From Streptomyces regalis (GTDB lineage Bacteria; Actinomycetota; Actinomycetes; Streptomycetales; Streptomycetaceae): 64,000 nt of DNA. Numbering within the stretch: the first letter of the stretch is position 1; each line of letters opens with the position of its first letter. Made by a program: the position numbers and the translations under genes. The notes beneath the pieces are model-generated. The model was given only the letters and a program-made list of their open reading frames with translations, searched no databases and was not told the DNA's origin. The stretch spans positions 62,001 to 126,000 of the forward strand of contig NZ_LLZG01000231.1 in NCBI RefSeq assembly GCF_001509475.1. Direction: 5' to 3'. Below are positions 18,303-27,383 of this stretch, piece by piece.

Positions 18303-19769
18303 TCAAAGAGTTGCGCGCAGGTGGCTGACCGTGACGAAGTTGTAGCCGCGGGCGGTGAGGGTGCGCAGGATCTCGGGGATGGCGGCGACCGAGGTGGGGT
18401 GGATGTCGTGGATCAGGACGACGTCGTTGGGTTCGGCCTGGGAGATGACCGTTTGGGCGACCTTGGCGGGGTCGTGGGACTTCCAGTCCAGGGTGTCGAC
18501 GTCCCACAGGACGGGGGACAGGCTGGTGGCCGCCTTGACGCTGTCGTCCATTGCGCCGTACGGCGGGCGGAACAGCGTCGGTTCCTCGCCCGTGGCGTCC
18601 TTGATGGCCGCGTCGGTGCGTTCCAGCTGGGAGCGGATCTGGGCGGGGGTGAGGTTGGTGAGGACCGGGTGGTTCCAGGAGTGGTTGGCTATCTCGTGGC
18701 CGGACTTCATCTCGGCGCGGACGATGTCCGGGTGCGTGGCGACGTTCTGGCCGACGACGAAGAAGGTGGCGCGCGCCTTGTACTGGGCGAGGTGCTTGAG
18801 CAGCGTTCCGGTCTCGGGGGCGGCGGGGCCGTCGTCGAAGGTCAGGGCGATGCACTTGGCCTTGGAGCAGTCCGTGGTGTCCTCGCCCGGGTCCGGCTGG
18901 GCGGCGACGGTCGGGGCGGGGGTATGGGCGGCACCGAGGTCGAGCTTGTCGTCCGGGTCGGTGCTCTGGTGCTGGGCGCGGTGGCCGAAGTCGGACAGCC
19001 ACGGGGTGACGGTCGACTTGGGCAGGGTGACGGAGATGCGGCCGGCCGGGGGGAGGCCGACCGTGCCCCGGTCGAAGTCCACCTTCAGATCGCCGTCGGC
19101 GGTGAAGGCCATGTCGTCGAGGTAGGCGTCGCGGTTTTCCTGGTCGCCGAGTGCCGCCTCGACGGTGTCGGGGGTGACCCCTTCCCGCTCTTCCAGGCGC
19201 TTCTTCAGGGCCGCGACGAAGGCGTCCCGGGAGTCGTCCGCGATGAGCCCGCTGGAGGGCCGGTACTGCTTGGCGGCACCGTCGTACCAGTACGCCTTGG
19301 TGCTCACGCCGTCCGCGTTCGACGTACGGTCGACTGTCGCCAGACGCACGCCCAGGACGTCGCCGGAGGCCACGAGGAACGAGAAGCTGACATTCAGCTC
19401 GGGTCCCTCCGGGCCGGCCGCTCCGGCCGAGCCGCCGCAGCTCGGTGGGCCGCCGATGTCCGTGCCGAGGAAGACCGCGAGGCGCTCCTCCACGTCCTTC
19501 TTCATCGCGGCCGTCATCCTGTCGGCGCCGGGCACGGCCGGGTAGCTGGTGGCCCAGGGGCAGGAGCGGTCGGTGCTGCTGTCGCTGACGATGTTCACGC
19601 CCTTGAGTCTGGTCACATCGACCTGCGTGCCGGTGTCGTTCCCTGCCGTCCGGGACGGGCCGTCGGGGGAGGGCGCGGAGTCCGCCGGTGTCGAGCCGGT
19701 GGAGCAGGCAGCGGTCAGGGCGAGCGAGCCGAGCAGGAGGAGGGCAGGGGCGAGGGCGCGTCGAGGCAT
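18303..19769 (-). CDS. Polysaccharide deacetylase lipoprotein (NodB, with DUF3298-like N-part)
   Basis: A 488-residue exported lipoprotein: the leader ends in lipobox LTAAC. The first 250 or so residues resemble the RsiV/DUF3298-type domain seen in Gram-positive cell-wall deacetylases. The C-terminal NodB domain has all five motifs: TFDDGP (about residues 310-315), HEIANHSWNHP, RPPYG, WDVDTLDW and LIHDIH. It would remove acetyl groups from peptidoglycan or another surface polymer in a metal-dependent way. It is monocistronic, preceded by about 280 bases without a gene. Confidence 0.88.
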   Translation of the reverse strand: MPRRALAPALLLLGSLALTAACSTGSTPADSAPSPDGPSRTAGNDTGTQVDVTRLKGVNIVSDSSTDRSCPWATSYPAVPGADRMTAAMKKDVEERLAVFLGTDIGGPPSCGGSAGAAGPEGPELNVSFSFLVASGDVLGVRLATVDRTSNADGVSTKAYWYDGAAKQYRPSSGLIADDSRDAFVAALKKRLEEREGVTPDTVEAALGDQENRDAYLDDMAFTADGDLKVDFDRGTVGLPPAGRISVTLPKSTVTPWLSDFGHRAQHQSTDPDDKLDLGAAHTPAPTVAAQPDPGEDTTDCSKAKCIALTFDDGPAAPETGTLLKHLAQYKARATFFVVGQNVATHPDIVRAEMKSGHEIANHSWNHPVLTNLTPAQIRSQLERTDAAIKDATGEEPTLFRPPYGAMDDSVKAATSLSPVLWDVDTLDWKSHDPAKVAQTVISQAEPNDVVLIHDIHPTSVAAIPEILRTLTARGYNFVTVSHLRATL

Positions 19770-20052
19770 GCATCAACCTGGGTGCTAGGTGCCGGGGCGT
19801 GAGTACGGAGCGTGCGGGGCGCGAGCCGTCACGGCGCTGTAGCGTCCCGCTGCGATGCCTTGCGGAGGCAAGGGCTTTCTTTTCGCCGGGTCAAGTTATG
19901 TTTTCGGCCAGGTCCCCGGCAATCCCGTCGCCCTCCGCCGGCCCAAATGTGACCACTCTCTCTCCGGCCGATCCCGGCCGACGCCAGCGTCGGGCGCCCG
20001 CTGCCGTGACCCCGGCGCGACAGGTACTGGGGCCACGGTCAGGCGGGCTCGT

Positions 20053-21459
20053 TCAGTTGATGCGGACGATCTTCCAGAGCTGGTTGGTGCCATTGGGGTC
20101 GGTCCACTGGATGATGGGCGCGCCGTTGGCGGTGGAGGCTTGGTCGACGTCGGCCAGTTTGCCGCTGCCCGCGTTGACGAGCTTGCACCAGCCGTCTCCG
20201 GTGTCGGTGAGGGTCCACTGCTGTGAGGTCGCGGCCGAGGAGGTGTTCTGCACGACCGCCGCGCCGTCGCACGTCGAGGAACCGCTGACATCCAGATACA
20301 GGCCGCTGTGGACGTTCTTCATCTTCCACGCACCACCGCCGGCGGACTGGAAGGTCCACCTCTGGCAGTCGCAGGTGCTGTTCTGCCACTGGTCTGCCTG
20401 CTGACCCACGGTGGTGGAGGCACCGGGTATGTCCAGGTACTTGCCGCTGTTCTTGTTGACCAGGATGTACTGGCCGGCGCCCAGCGGCGGCAGGGCGACC
20501 TGGGTCAGGTTCCAGCGCTGACAGTCGCAGCCGGTGTATCCCCACTGATCGGCCGCCTGGCCCACCGCGGTGGAGGCGTTGGGGATCTCCAGGTACTTGC
20601 CGGTGAGCCGGTTGACGGCGGTAAAGCCGCCCGCCGGGTCCGGGGTGACGGCCCACTCGTGGTGGAGGGTGCCGTTGTCGTCCCACTGCAGGATCTTCGA
20701 CCCGTCACCGGGCCACTGGTCCTTCACACCCAGCACCTTGCCGGTGGCGACGTTGAAGATCTTGAAGTAGCCGGACGGTTGGAGGGCGAACCGCCACTGC
20801 TGGTCGGTGGCGTTGTCGGTGGTCTGCTGGGTTGCGAACACACCATTCGTGGTGGAGCCGCCCGCGATGGCGAGCTTCAGGTTGCTGTGGGCGTTGCCAC
20901 CCTTGGTGATCTCGCTGACGAACGACCAGGTCACACCGTGGTCGGTACTGGCGTACAGGTCGATCCCCGTCGTCGACAGGTCGGCGGGGATCGAGTTGGC
21001 GGCAGCCAGGATCGTCCCGGCGGGGAAGTTGCCGATGGCGGTGGGCAGTTCATACAGGAAGGGCTGGTAGCGCAGGCCGGAGCCGTTGTGAGTGTCGGCG
21101 ATGTTGGAGATCTGCGTCCAGCTGTTTCCGCCGTCGGTGCTGCGGTAGATCGGGAAAACCGGCGTACCCGAGGTGTACTGCTCGAACGTGGCGAGCATGG
21201 TGCCGTCGGACGAACCGCTGTGGTGCATCCGCAGCGCCCGTGCATACAGGGCACCGGGCGAGGGCGCGCTGGACGGTGAGGTGTACATGGTCTGCGTGGC
21301 GCGGGCGATGGCGTGTGCCTTGCCCGAGACACAGGGGAGGACGACGGCAACAGCCGCCGCCAGCAGGGCGAGCAGCAGTGTGACTGCGTGAGCGCGTGGA
21401 AGGACGCGGTGTCTGGCGCCTTCCTGGGTGGTGGGCAGGTGAACTCCCTTCCCCGTCAT
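20053..21459 (-). CDS. Secreted BNR/sialidase-fold protein with two ricin lectin domains, internally deleted
   Basis: The 468-residue product has a leader (VTLLLALLAAAVAVVLP, cleaved near GKAHA). A partial six-bladed BNR propeller follows (YRSTDGGNSWTQISNIADTH, DLYASTDHGVTWSFVSEITK), then two CBM13-like beta-trefoils (LKLAIAGGSTTNG to about LTQVALPP, and ILVNKNSGKYLDIPGAST to the end) with repeated QxW motifs. The propeller stops after two or three blades: GGNAHSN jumps straight into LKLAIAGG, so about 200 residues have been lost in frame. It probably binds glycans but is unlikely to be catalytic. ATG 21459 abuts the IS edge and lacks a ribosome binding site; GGAAGGGAG before CTG 21438 hints at a different start. 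Confidence 0.7.
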   Translation of the reverse strand: MTGKGVHLPTTQEGARHRVLPRAHAVTLLLALLAAAVAVVLPCVSGKAHAIARATQTMYTSPSSAPSPGALYARALRMHHSGSSDGTMLATFEQYTSGTPVFPIYRSTDGGNSWTQISNIADTHNGSGLRYQPFLYELPTAIGNFPAGTILAAANSIPADLSTTGIDLYASTDHGVTWSFVSEITKGGNAHSNLKLAIAGGSTTNGVFATQQTTDNATDQQWRFALQPSGYFKIFNVATGKVLGVKDQWPGDGSKILQWDDNGTLHHEWAVTPDPAGGFTAVNRLTGKYLEIPNASTAVGQAADQWGYTGCDCQRWNLTQVALPPLGAGQYILVNKNSGKYLDIPGASTTVGQQADQWQNSTCDCQRWTFQSAGGGAWKMKNVHSGLYLDVSGSSTCDGAAVVQNTSSAATSQQWTLTDTGDGWCKLVNAGSGKLADVDQASTANGAPIIQWTDPNGTNQLWKIVRIN

Positions 21460-21669
21460 TGAGCGGTGTGTATCGTGAAGCTGCAGGTCACGGGGCTGGT
21501 GTGCGGGCGTCTTGCCGTGCTCGCGCTGGTCGGTGGCCGGTGTCCACGGTGGAGATCGTCTGACTGGGCGGCCGGGGCGGTTCTCGGGTTCTGCTGCGCC
21601 TGTCGTGAGGGACCGCCTACGATCCGTCGCCGTACGGATGCACCGCCGGATCGCGGGAGGGAGCCGGGG

Positions 21670-22125
21670 ATGGCCGAGCTGGAGCGGATCACGGCTCGCC
21701 GGAAACGAGTTGGACGCGCTCGCCGAGGAACTGGCCAAGCGATTTGAGGAAGTTCAGGCGGAGCGGGAGGAGTTGGTGATCGCCGAGCGGGTGCTGCACC
21801 GACTGGCCGAACAGGACCGGGCCAAGGTAGAGGCCGCTGCCGCAGTAGCTCCGGTGAAAGCGCAGGTGGCAGGGCGTGCGGTGCTGCTGATACCGCACCG
21901 CGGCGATGACCCGGACGAGACCGCGCTGCCCGATGACCACCGCAAGATCCTGGCGATCGTACGGACCGCCGATGGTCCGGTGCAGGTCAGGACAGTGGGC
22001 GAGGAGCTGGGACTGGAGGTGGGGGTGGGTGGGAAACTGGAGCCGCTGCGGGCGAAGATGACCAAGTTGCCGACCGCGGCTGGCTGCACAAGCGGCCCGA
22101 CGGACGGTTCACCGCACGCCGGTAA
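21670..22125 (+). pseudogene. IS accessory gene (coiled-coil plus winged-helix-like protein), two frameshifts
   Basis: Restoring two single-base changes gives one protein of about 150 residues. It starts MAELERITARR, continues as a charged coiled coil (ELDALAEELAKRFEEVQAE), then a helix-turn-helix-like end (DHRKILAIVRTADGPVQVRT, KLEPLRAKMTKL) and finishes RGWLHKRPDGRFTARR. The first shift is an extra A near 21703, the second a missing base near 22070. It lies inside the IS, ahead of the transposase. It may be a regulator carried by the element; the function is not known. Confidence 0.55.
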
Positions 22126-22188
22126 CCGCACCGGGACGATGACGGTCGGGGCGTAACCGGCGGGCCCCCGGCGGCAGTTGAGTTTGGT

Positions 22189-23028
22189 GTGAAGAAAAAC
22201 AACCCTCACGCCGAGGGCCCTGACGACCGTGTCTACACCGCCCGCCTGCCGCTGTCGAGCGCCACCCTGAACTACCTCGCCACCCTGATATGTGGCCACC
22301 TGAAGAGGTTCGAATCACCGTGGCGAGCCCTGCCCGCGGGGAAGATCGCGGGAATCGTGCTCGCGGTGCTGCCCTGCGACCTGCGGCCCGGCGATCTGGC
22401 CGGCGGAAACGGGGTGCACCGCACCACCGTCACCCGCTGGGTCCGCGAGGTCGTCGGCCTGCTGGCCGCCCGCGCCCCGCGCCTGGACCGCGCGCTGAAG
22501 AAGATCACCCGATCCGGTGGCGGAGTCGTACTGCTGGACGGCTCCCTGATACGCACCCGGCGGCCCACCGGGGGTGAGAACCGGAAGAACTACTCCGGCA
22601 AGCACAAATGCCATGGTCTGCCCGTGATCGCACTCACCGACGACCGGGGCCGCCTGCTGTGGGTCTCGGCGGCCAGGCCCGGACGCACCTCGGAGATCGC
22701 CGCCTGCCGTCACGACAAGCTCACGCAGAAGCTACGGGCGGCCGGGCTCGGCGCGATCACCGATCTGGGCTTCGTCGGCCTCGACGACAGCGGCCTGGAT
22801 GCCGACCCGGCGATGATCACCGGCTACAAGGCCGCCCGGAACCGGCCCCTGACCCGCGGCCAGAAACTGTCCGACAAGGCGCTGGCCGCGGTCCGGGCCC
22901 CGGTCGAGCACGGCTTCGCGCACCTGAAGAACTGGCGCGTGCTCGGCAAGGTCCGCACCGACCCGAAGTGGGCGACCGCGCTGGTGAGGGCCCTGCTGGT
23001 CCTGACGAACCGCGAATTCGCCCGCTGA
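22189..23028 (+). CDS. IS5-like DDE transposase
   Basis: A 279-residue transposase with an N-terminal helix-turn-helix (GVHRTTVTRWVREVVGLL). The DDE core has VVLLDGSLIRTRRPTG (first Asp), AITDLGFVGLDDSG (second Asp) and VRAPVEHGFAHLKNWRVLG (Glu). The HARBI1-like layout and length fit an uninterrupted enzyme. GTG 22189 is taken as the start. It is the only apparently intact transposase in the window, so this IS may still be mobile. Confidence 0.82.
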   Translation: MKKNNPHAEGPDDRVYTARLPLSSATLNYLATLICGHLKRFESPWRALPAGKIAGIVLAVLPCDLRPGDLAGGNGVHRTTVTRWVREVVGLLAARAPRLDRALKKITRSGGGVVLLDGSLIRTRRPTGGENRKNYSGKHKCHGLPVIALTDDRGRLLWVSAARPGRTSEIAACRHDKLTQKLRAAGLGAITDLGFVGLDDSGLDADPAMITGYKAARNRPLTRGQKLSDKALAAVRAPVEHGFAHLKNWRVLGKVRTDPKWATALVRALLVLTNREFAR

Positions 23029-23314
23029 CCGATGGCCTTGCCGGGAGTCATCCATCCCCGACCAGCATGAGCACCCCGAAGCCCACGCACACCAGCTCAC
23101 TTGACCTGCAACTTCACGATGCACACCGCTCATGGTGGCTGGTGGGGCACAGTCGCCCCGAAAGCCATCCCTTCGACGTCCCCTCGGGCGGCGAGAGCTG
23201 ACCCTATCCGATCAGCGTTGCTGCTCGAACGGCGCCGGGGTGCAACGCTTGTTTCGCGGGCCGCTAACAACGGATCAGCTGTACGAGAACAGGACCCGGT
23301 CGGCAACTTCGCCG

Positions 23315-23986
23315 TCACTTCAAGGATTTTGCGCTCGCTGGCGGGCCGGGTCGGGCCGAGCGGCGCGGCCGTGTCGCCAGGTAGTTCTTCGCTTCCTGGG
23401 GCGCCTTGGCATACGAGCCGGAGTCGAAGGGCGGCTGGGGGTCGTACTCGATGACGAGCTGGAACGCCTCGGCGGCAACCCGTCCCGCGATGAGTTCAAC
23501 AAGCCGCAGTGCCATGTCGATGCCCGAGGAAACACCGGCGGCGGTGACAATGCCGCCGGGCTGCTCCACAACGCGACGCGCAGTGTAGGTGGCGCCGTAC
23601 GACTCCAGGGCGTCGACAGCCCCCCAGTGAGTGGTGGCCTCCAGCCCGTCGAGCAGGCCGGCCGCGCCGAGCAGCAAAGAACCGGTGCACACCGATGTGG
23701 TCCACGTGGTGGTGGCGTGGATACGACGGATCCAGTCGAGCAGCGACTCGTCGGCGAGGCTGCGAGATGCGTCCGGACCACCGGGCACCACCAGGATGTC
23801 GGCTTCCATGACGTCCTGGAAGGAGGCCGTGGCGAGGAGGAGGAGAGAGCCCTCGCCGTCCGTGCACGGGCCTGGAGCGTTGGCGGCGAAGACGACATCG
23901 GATTCCGGCAGCATGCGAAGGACCTCGTACGGGCCGACAACGTCAAGCGCGGTGAATCCGTCGAAGAGCGGGATGACGATACGCAT
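23315..23986 (-). CDS. DJ-1/PfpI family protein (isonitrile hydratase-like)
   Basis: A 223-residue protein of the glutamine-amidotransferase-like DJ-1/PfpI fold. The nucleophile-elbow cysteine is in TTSVCTGSLLLGAAGLLDG, followed by the paired ATTHWGAVDAL. DILVVPGGPDAS is another family feature. Relatives include isonitrile hydratase and many uncharacterised proteins next to GlxA-type regulators. The ATG at 23986 has GAAGGGG upstream. It lies 31 bases downstream of the regulator gene and is probably co-transcribed with it. Substrate unknown. Confidence 0.82.
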   Translation of the reverse strand: MRIVIPLFDGFTALDVVGPYEVLRMLPESDVVFAANAPGPCTDGEGSLLLLATASFQDVMEADILVVPGGPDASRSLADESLLDWIRRIHATTTWTTSVCTGSLLLGAAGLLDGLEATTHWGAVDALESYGATYTARRVVEQPGGIVTAAGVSSGIDMALRLVELIAGRVAAEAFQLVIEYDPQPPFDSGSYAKAPQEAKNYLATRPRRSARPGPPASAKSLK

Positions 23987-24017
23987 AAGTGTGCCCCTTC
24001 GGAGGTGGCCGCCGCCG

Positions 24018-24986
24018 TCAGACAGCGACGGTGTGCGCGGAGAAATGCTTGCGGTACTCGCCGGGGGTGACCTGGAGCGTCCGTTTGAAGCTGCGGTGCA
24101 GGGTCTCGACGGTTCCGAAGCCACAGTCGTGCGCCACCGATTCCAGAGTGGCGGAGGTGGTCTCCAGGAGCCGTCTGGCGGCCTCGATGCGGGCGCTCTC
24201 GACGTACGCGGCGGGGGTGTGGCCGGTCTCCGCACGGAAGACGCGGGTGAAGTTCCGCTCGCTCATCGCGGCACGTGCCGCGAGGGCGGCCACGCCAAGA
24301 TCGCAGTCGGGGTGGTCGGCGATCCAGCCGAGGACGTCTCGCAACGGTGCCCGCCCCGGGCGCTGGGCGGTGAGCTGGGCGCTGAATTGCGCCTGTCCTC
24401 CGGGACGTTGGACGAACATCACCATCTGGCGGGCGATGGCGCGGGAAATCTCGGGCCCGTGGTCGTCTTCGGTCATGGCGAGCGCGAGGTCCATGCCTGC
24501 AGTGACACCCGCCGAGGTCCACACCTCACCGTCGCGGACGAAGATCGGGACGGGGTCGACCGTGGCCTGCGGATACTGCTCGGCCAGCTGGTCGCAGCGC
24601 GACCAGTGAGTGACAGCGCGCCGCCCGTCGAGGAGCCCGGCGGCACCGAGCAGGAAGGCGCCGCTGCATACTGAAGCGGTACGCCGGGCACGATGGGCGG
24701 TCCGGGCGAACCAGTCGACGAAGCGTCCGTCCTCACAAGCCCGATGGATACCCCTGCCGCCCACGGCGACGAGCGTGTCCACCGGCCCTGCATCCTCATC
24801 GATCGTCAGGGTGGGGGAGACCGCGAGACCGCCGCTTGAGGGCACTGGACCGGGCGTGGCAGCCACAGTTTCGAGGACGATGCCTCCAGTGAGACGTGCC
24901 GCCTGTGTGAACACCTCATGAGGTCCGGTCAGGTCGAGGATCTGGAAATCCGGAAAGACGGCGAAGACGATGCGTCGGCTGCTCAC
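24018..24986 (-). CDS. GlxA-type AraC family transcriptional regulator
   Basis: A 322-residue regulator. The first 190 or so residues form a DJ-1/PfpI-like sensor domain (TASVCSGAFLLGAAGLLDG, then RAVTHW) and the last 100 an AraC DNA-binding domain with two helix-turn-helix units (LAARAAMSERNFTRVFRAET, LESVAHDCGFGTVETLHRSF). It probably activates the adjacent DJ-1/PfpI gene, whose sensor-like domain it shares. GTG 24986 is the chosen start. The ligand is unknown. Confidence 0.88.
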   Translation of the reverse strand: MSSRRIVFAVFPDFQILDLTGPHEVFTQAARLTGGIVLETVAATPGPVPSSGGLAVSPTLTIDEDAGPVDTLVAVGGRGIHRACEDGRFVDWFARTAHRARRTASVCSGAFLLGAAGLLDGRRAVTHWSRCDQLAEQYPQATVDPVPIFVRDGEVWTSAGVTAGMDLALAMTEDDHGPEISRAIARQMVMFVQRPGGQAQFSAQLTAQRPGRAPLRDVLGWIADHPDCDLGVAALAARAAMSERNFTRVFRAETGHTPAAYVESARIEAARRLLETTSATLESVAHDCGFGTVETLHRSFKRTLQVTPGEYRKHFSAHTVAV

Positions 24987-25194
24987 CCATCCATCGTGGT
25001 CACATACTCTGACGGCGGCAAGGACACGGATATGACGATTCCCGCCACTGCGTGGCGGCCAGGATGGGGGCTCGTCCCTTTGGCCTGGCCAGCTTTCACC
25101 TCTCACGAACGGGGTCAACGACGGAAGCCCCAACTCGTCGAAGTCCACCGGTCCTGCAAGTCGAGCCACCTCGGGCCGAGACCGGTAGCGGTCA

Positions 25195-25760
25195 GGTCCT
25201 GCTCGCGAAGCGGGGCGAAGTCACATCGAGCGCCGGGGCGTAGGCGTCGGGTTGGATGCCGAGTTCGCGGATGGAGTATTCGCCGAACCGGTTGATGTGC
25301 GCGGTCAGGTACCGCGAGATGTGCGCCAGGTCCTCCGGGTCGATCTACCAGCCTCTTCCAGGAGCCGGCGGACGTTTTCGGCGATGCTTAGGCGTTGTGG
25401 AAGGTCACCGCGGTCGTGAGCACCGAACTTCATCGCCCTCCCCTGCTCCACGGGGCCGTTGCCGGCGGAAACGCCCGTGCTTGCCGAAGCAGACCCTTGC
25501 GAGAACCGGTTGAACCTCTCGGCCCTGACGGTCGCCGCAGTCACTCGTCGGCGCAGCGGGGCGTTGGTGGGAAAGCGCTGCAGTTGCACGGTGAGGATCA
25601 CGCGGCAGACCTTGCGGAGAGCGGCGTAGGCGGACGGGCGAGCAACTCGGACGGTACGGCGGCGATGTGGGTGAGAGACCGGCTGGACGGGCTGGGGTGC
25701 GACGAGGACCTCCCCGGCCGCTCGCCTGCCCACCTGCCCACCCCCTCGGTTCTGCAGTTC
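25195..25760 (-). mobile_element. Tn3-family transposase, C-terminal remnant
   Basis: The minus strand reads, in shifting frames, RVARPSAYAALRKVCRVILT, then FNRFSQ, NGPVEQGRAMKF, RLSIAENVRRLLEE and IDPEDLAHIS, INRFGEYSIRELGIQPDAYA. This is the conserved end of Tn3-family transposases. The catalytic N-terminal two thirds are absent and several frameshifts are present. It lies between the GlxA regulator and the metallo-beta-lactamase-fold gene, and marks an old transposition event. Confidence 0.7.
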
Positions 25761-25787
25761 TTGCTCGGCCTGTCCGACCCACCAGAA

Positions 25788-25817
25788 CTGTCTCCTCGGC
25801 CTCGGCCGAGGAGACAG
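25788..25817 (-). terminator. Terminator hairpin of the MBL-fold gene
   Basis: CTGTCTCCTCGGC (25788-25800) and GCCGAGGAGACAG (25805-25817) form a perfect 13-bp stem with a CTCG loop, 29 bases beyond the stop codon of the minus-strand gene at 25846. Confidence 0.85.
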
Positions 25818-25845
25818 ATGAGTAGCGGTGAGCAGGCCGGTCGTG

Positions 25846-26964
25846 TTACGGCCGGATGCCGGATCCGCCGAAACTCAGACCGTTGTAGGTCTGCAGAGAC
25901 TGGAGCATGCTGAAGGCGTTGTCGGTGGTGAAGACATCCACAGCCGCCAGTTTCCCGGTGTACTTGGCGATCACTGGTTCGGCCACCTGCCGGGCCGCGT
26001 CGTCCATGTAGTGCTTCACTGCCGCGTACGCGTTACCGGACGGGCCGTATTTCTCGAAGTACGGCGTGACGTCGAAGTCTTCGATGGTGGCCCTGGCGTG
26101 CGTGGCCAGATCGTCCAAGTAGTCCATCTGCAACTCGGCGTCCGCACGTATGCCCAGCCTGCCCGCATGGCCGCCGACGAGTGCTGTCCACGGGTAGCGC
26201 ATGACCTGCTCGTTCGCCTTGATCCAGTTGGAAACCTCCTGCGACAACTCGAGGTTCCGGAACGGCACCCAACCGGGGGCCACTACGTCCACCACGCAGA
26301 GTGTCTGGTAGTCGGGGGCGTAGACGAAAATGTTGTCGGGCGTGTGATTGGGTCCGTGGTGGGCCAGTTCCAGTCGCTCGCCGCCGACCTTGAGGGTATA
26401 GCGGTCGCGGAACGTGGTGGTGGGCCGTGGCCGGTTCGTGTCGCGGGCGGCGCACAGCATGCGGTCCGTCTCCACGTGGGCGATGCGTTCGACCTTGTTG
26501 CCGAAGATCCTTGCTGCTTCGATGTGGTCGGCGTGGTAGTGCGAATAGATCAGGTGTGTCACCTTGCTGGGCCTGCCGTTCGCCCGTGTGACCTCTTCGA
26601 TGGCCCGCAGCAGGTTGTGCCCGATGGAGGGCGGCGCGTCGACGAGGACCACGCCGGTCCGGGTGGTGAGGAACATCGCCTGGTAGACCGCATCGGTGAC
26701 CCAGTACAGGTTGCCCTTGACGCGGCCGACGTGGTAGCCGAGCTCATTGAGCGACGGACCGAAGGCCGACGTGGGGATCGGCGCGTAGTCGGGGAGCGTC
26801 CCGCTGTCGGGCCGTGACGCGGCGTGGGCTGTTCCCGCGAGGGCTGCGGTGGAGACGGTCGCGGCGGCCGTGGTGAGGAAGGCGCGCCGGGAGCCGCGGA
26901 ACTTGCCGGTGGTGGCAGCGGAGTCGTTGGGAGCGCCGGTGGCGCCCGGAACCATGAAGTCCAT
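25846..26964 (-). CDS. Tat-exported metallo-beta-lactamase-fold hydrolase
   Basis: A 372-residue protein. A twin-arginine leader (GSRRAFLTTAAA, alanine-rich to about residue 49) precedes an MBL domain. The zinc motif HxHxDH is SHYHADH at residues 141-147; LAHHGPNHTPDN and VGGHAGRLG supply later ligands. The folded, metal-loaded enzyme is thus sent outside. The substrate cannot be read from sequence; relatives include lactonases and other hydrolases. It stands alone with its own terminator and a striking inverted repeat in the promoter region. The Met at residue 4 is an alternative start. Confidence 0.82.
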   Translation of the reverse strand: MDFMVPGATGAPNDSAATTGKFRGSRRAFLTTAAATVSTAALAGTAHAASRPDSGTLPDYAPIPTSAFGPSLNELGYHVGRVKGNLYWVTDAVYQAMFLTTRTGVVLVDAPPSIGHNLLRAIEEVTRANGRPSKVTHLIYSHYHADHIEAARIFGNKVERIAHVETDRMLCAARDTNRPRPTTTFRDRYTLKVGGERLELAHHGPNHTPDNIFVYAPDYQTLCVVDVVAPGWVPFRNLELSQEVSNWIKANEQVMRYPWTALVGGHAGRLGIRADAELQMDYLDDLATHARATIEDFDVTPYFEKYGPSGNAYAAVKHYMDDAARQVAEPVIAKYTGKLAAVDVFTTDNAFSMLQSLQTYNGLSFGGSGIRP

Positions 26965-26967
26965 GCG

Positions 26968-27012
26968 CCATTAGTGCACGGGGTACACCGGTTACATCAA
27001 CTGCACTAATGG
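26968..27012. promoter_or_regulatory. Inverted repeat in the MBL-gene promoter
   Basis: CCATTAGTGCA (26968-26978) and TGCACTAATGG (27002-27012) are perfect 11-base inverted copies separated by 23 bases, immediately upstream of the ATG at 26964. The layout suggests a two-half-site operator for a dimeric repressor or activator. No regulator gene lies next to it. Confidence 0.6.
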
Positions 27013-27284
27013 ATTTGGGCGGAAAGTTGGGGCGAGTGTGTCCGCTGCGAAGCGGCGTTACTGGTAGTTCGTCATACTCGGGAGTGGTCTGGGGTTGACG
27101 GCAGATCGGGTTGGTCGTACGCCGGTGGTAGGAGTCAGTGACTCTGTTGGTGGTCTTCAGGGGGTGCTGACAGATGTTCCGGTCGGTGCTTCAGTGGGGG
27201 CTGCGGGGCGGTGCCGAGGTCGGGGCGAGCCTGATGTCGTTGTGGCCAGGGGATTATCAGCGGATTCCGGCCTGGACGTGTGCA

Positions 27285-27383
27285 CGGCGTGAGCGGCCTG
27301 TCCGAAGGGAATCCCCGCGGTGCTGGTGCGGGACCGTCTCGATGTGCTGATCGAGGACGAAGAGTTCGCCGACCTCCCGCTGA
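27285..27383 (+). mobile_element. Short transposase fragment (IS1182-like)
   Basis: The frame reading VLVRDRLDVLIEDEEFADLP resembles the N-terminal region of IS1182-type transposases. Only about 30 residues exist before the sequence changes into Cas3-like text. Identification is tentative. The 270 bases before it (27013-27284) show nothing recognisable. Confidence 0.3.

Larger units (their letters stand above)
21460..23132 (+). mobile_element. IS5-like insertion sequence with ~60-bp imperfect terminal inverted repeats
   Basis: The left end TGAGCGGTGTGTATCGTGAA (from 21460) mirrors the right end, whose reverse complement begins TGAGCGGTGTGCATCGTGAA at 23132. Similarity continues through TGCAGGTCA and GCTGGTGTGCG for about 60 bases. 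Between them are a frameshifted accessory gene and an apparently intact transposase. No target duplication is visible (flanks GTCAT and TGGTG). The left edge falls exactly at the start of the BNR/lectin gene. Confidence 0.75.

Noticed and set aside
22300..22325. tRNA T-loop-like GGTTCGAATC
   Set aside because: It lies inside the transposase coding sequence and no acceptor stem or anticodon arm surrounds it.
25000..25200. Small frames between the GlxA regulator and the Tn3 remnant
   Set aside because: None shows a ribosome binding site or a recognisable sequence; probably decayed transposon DNA.
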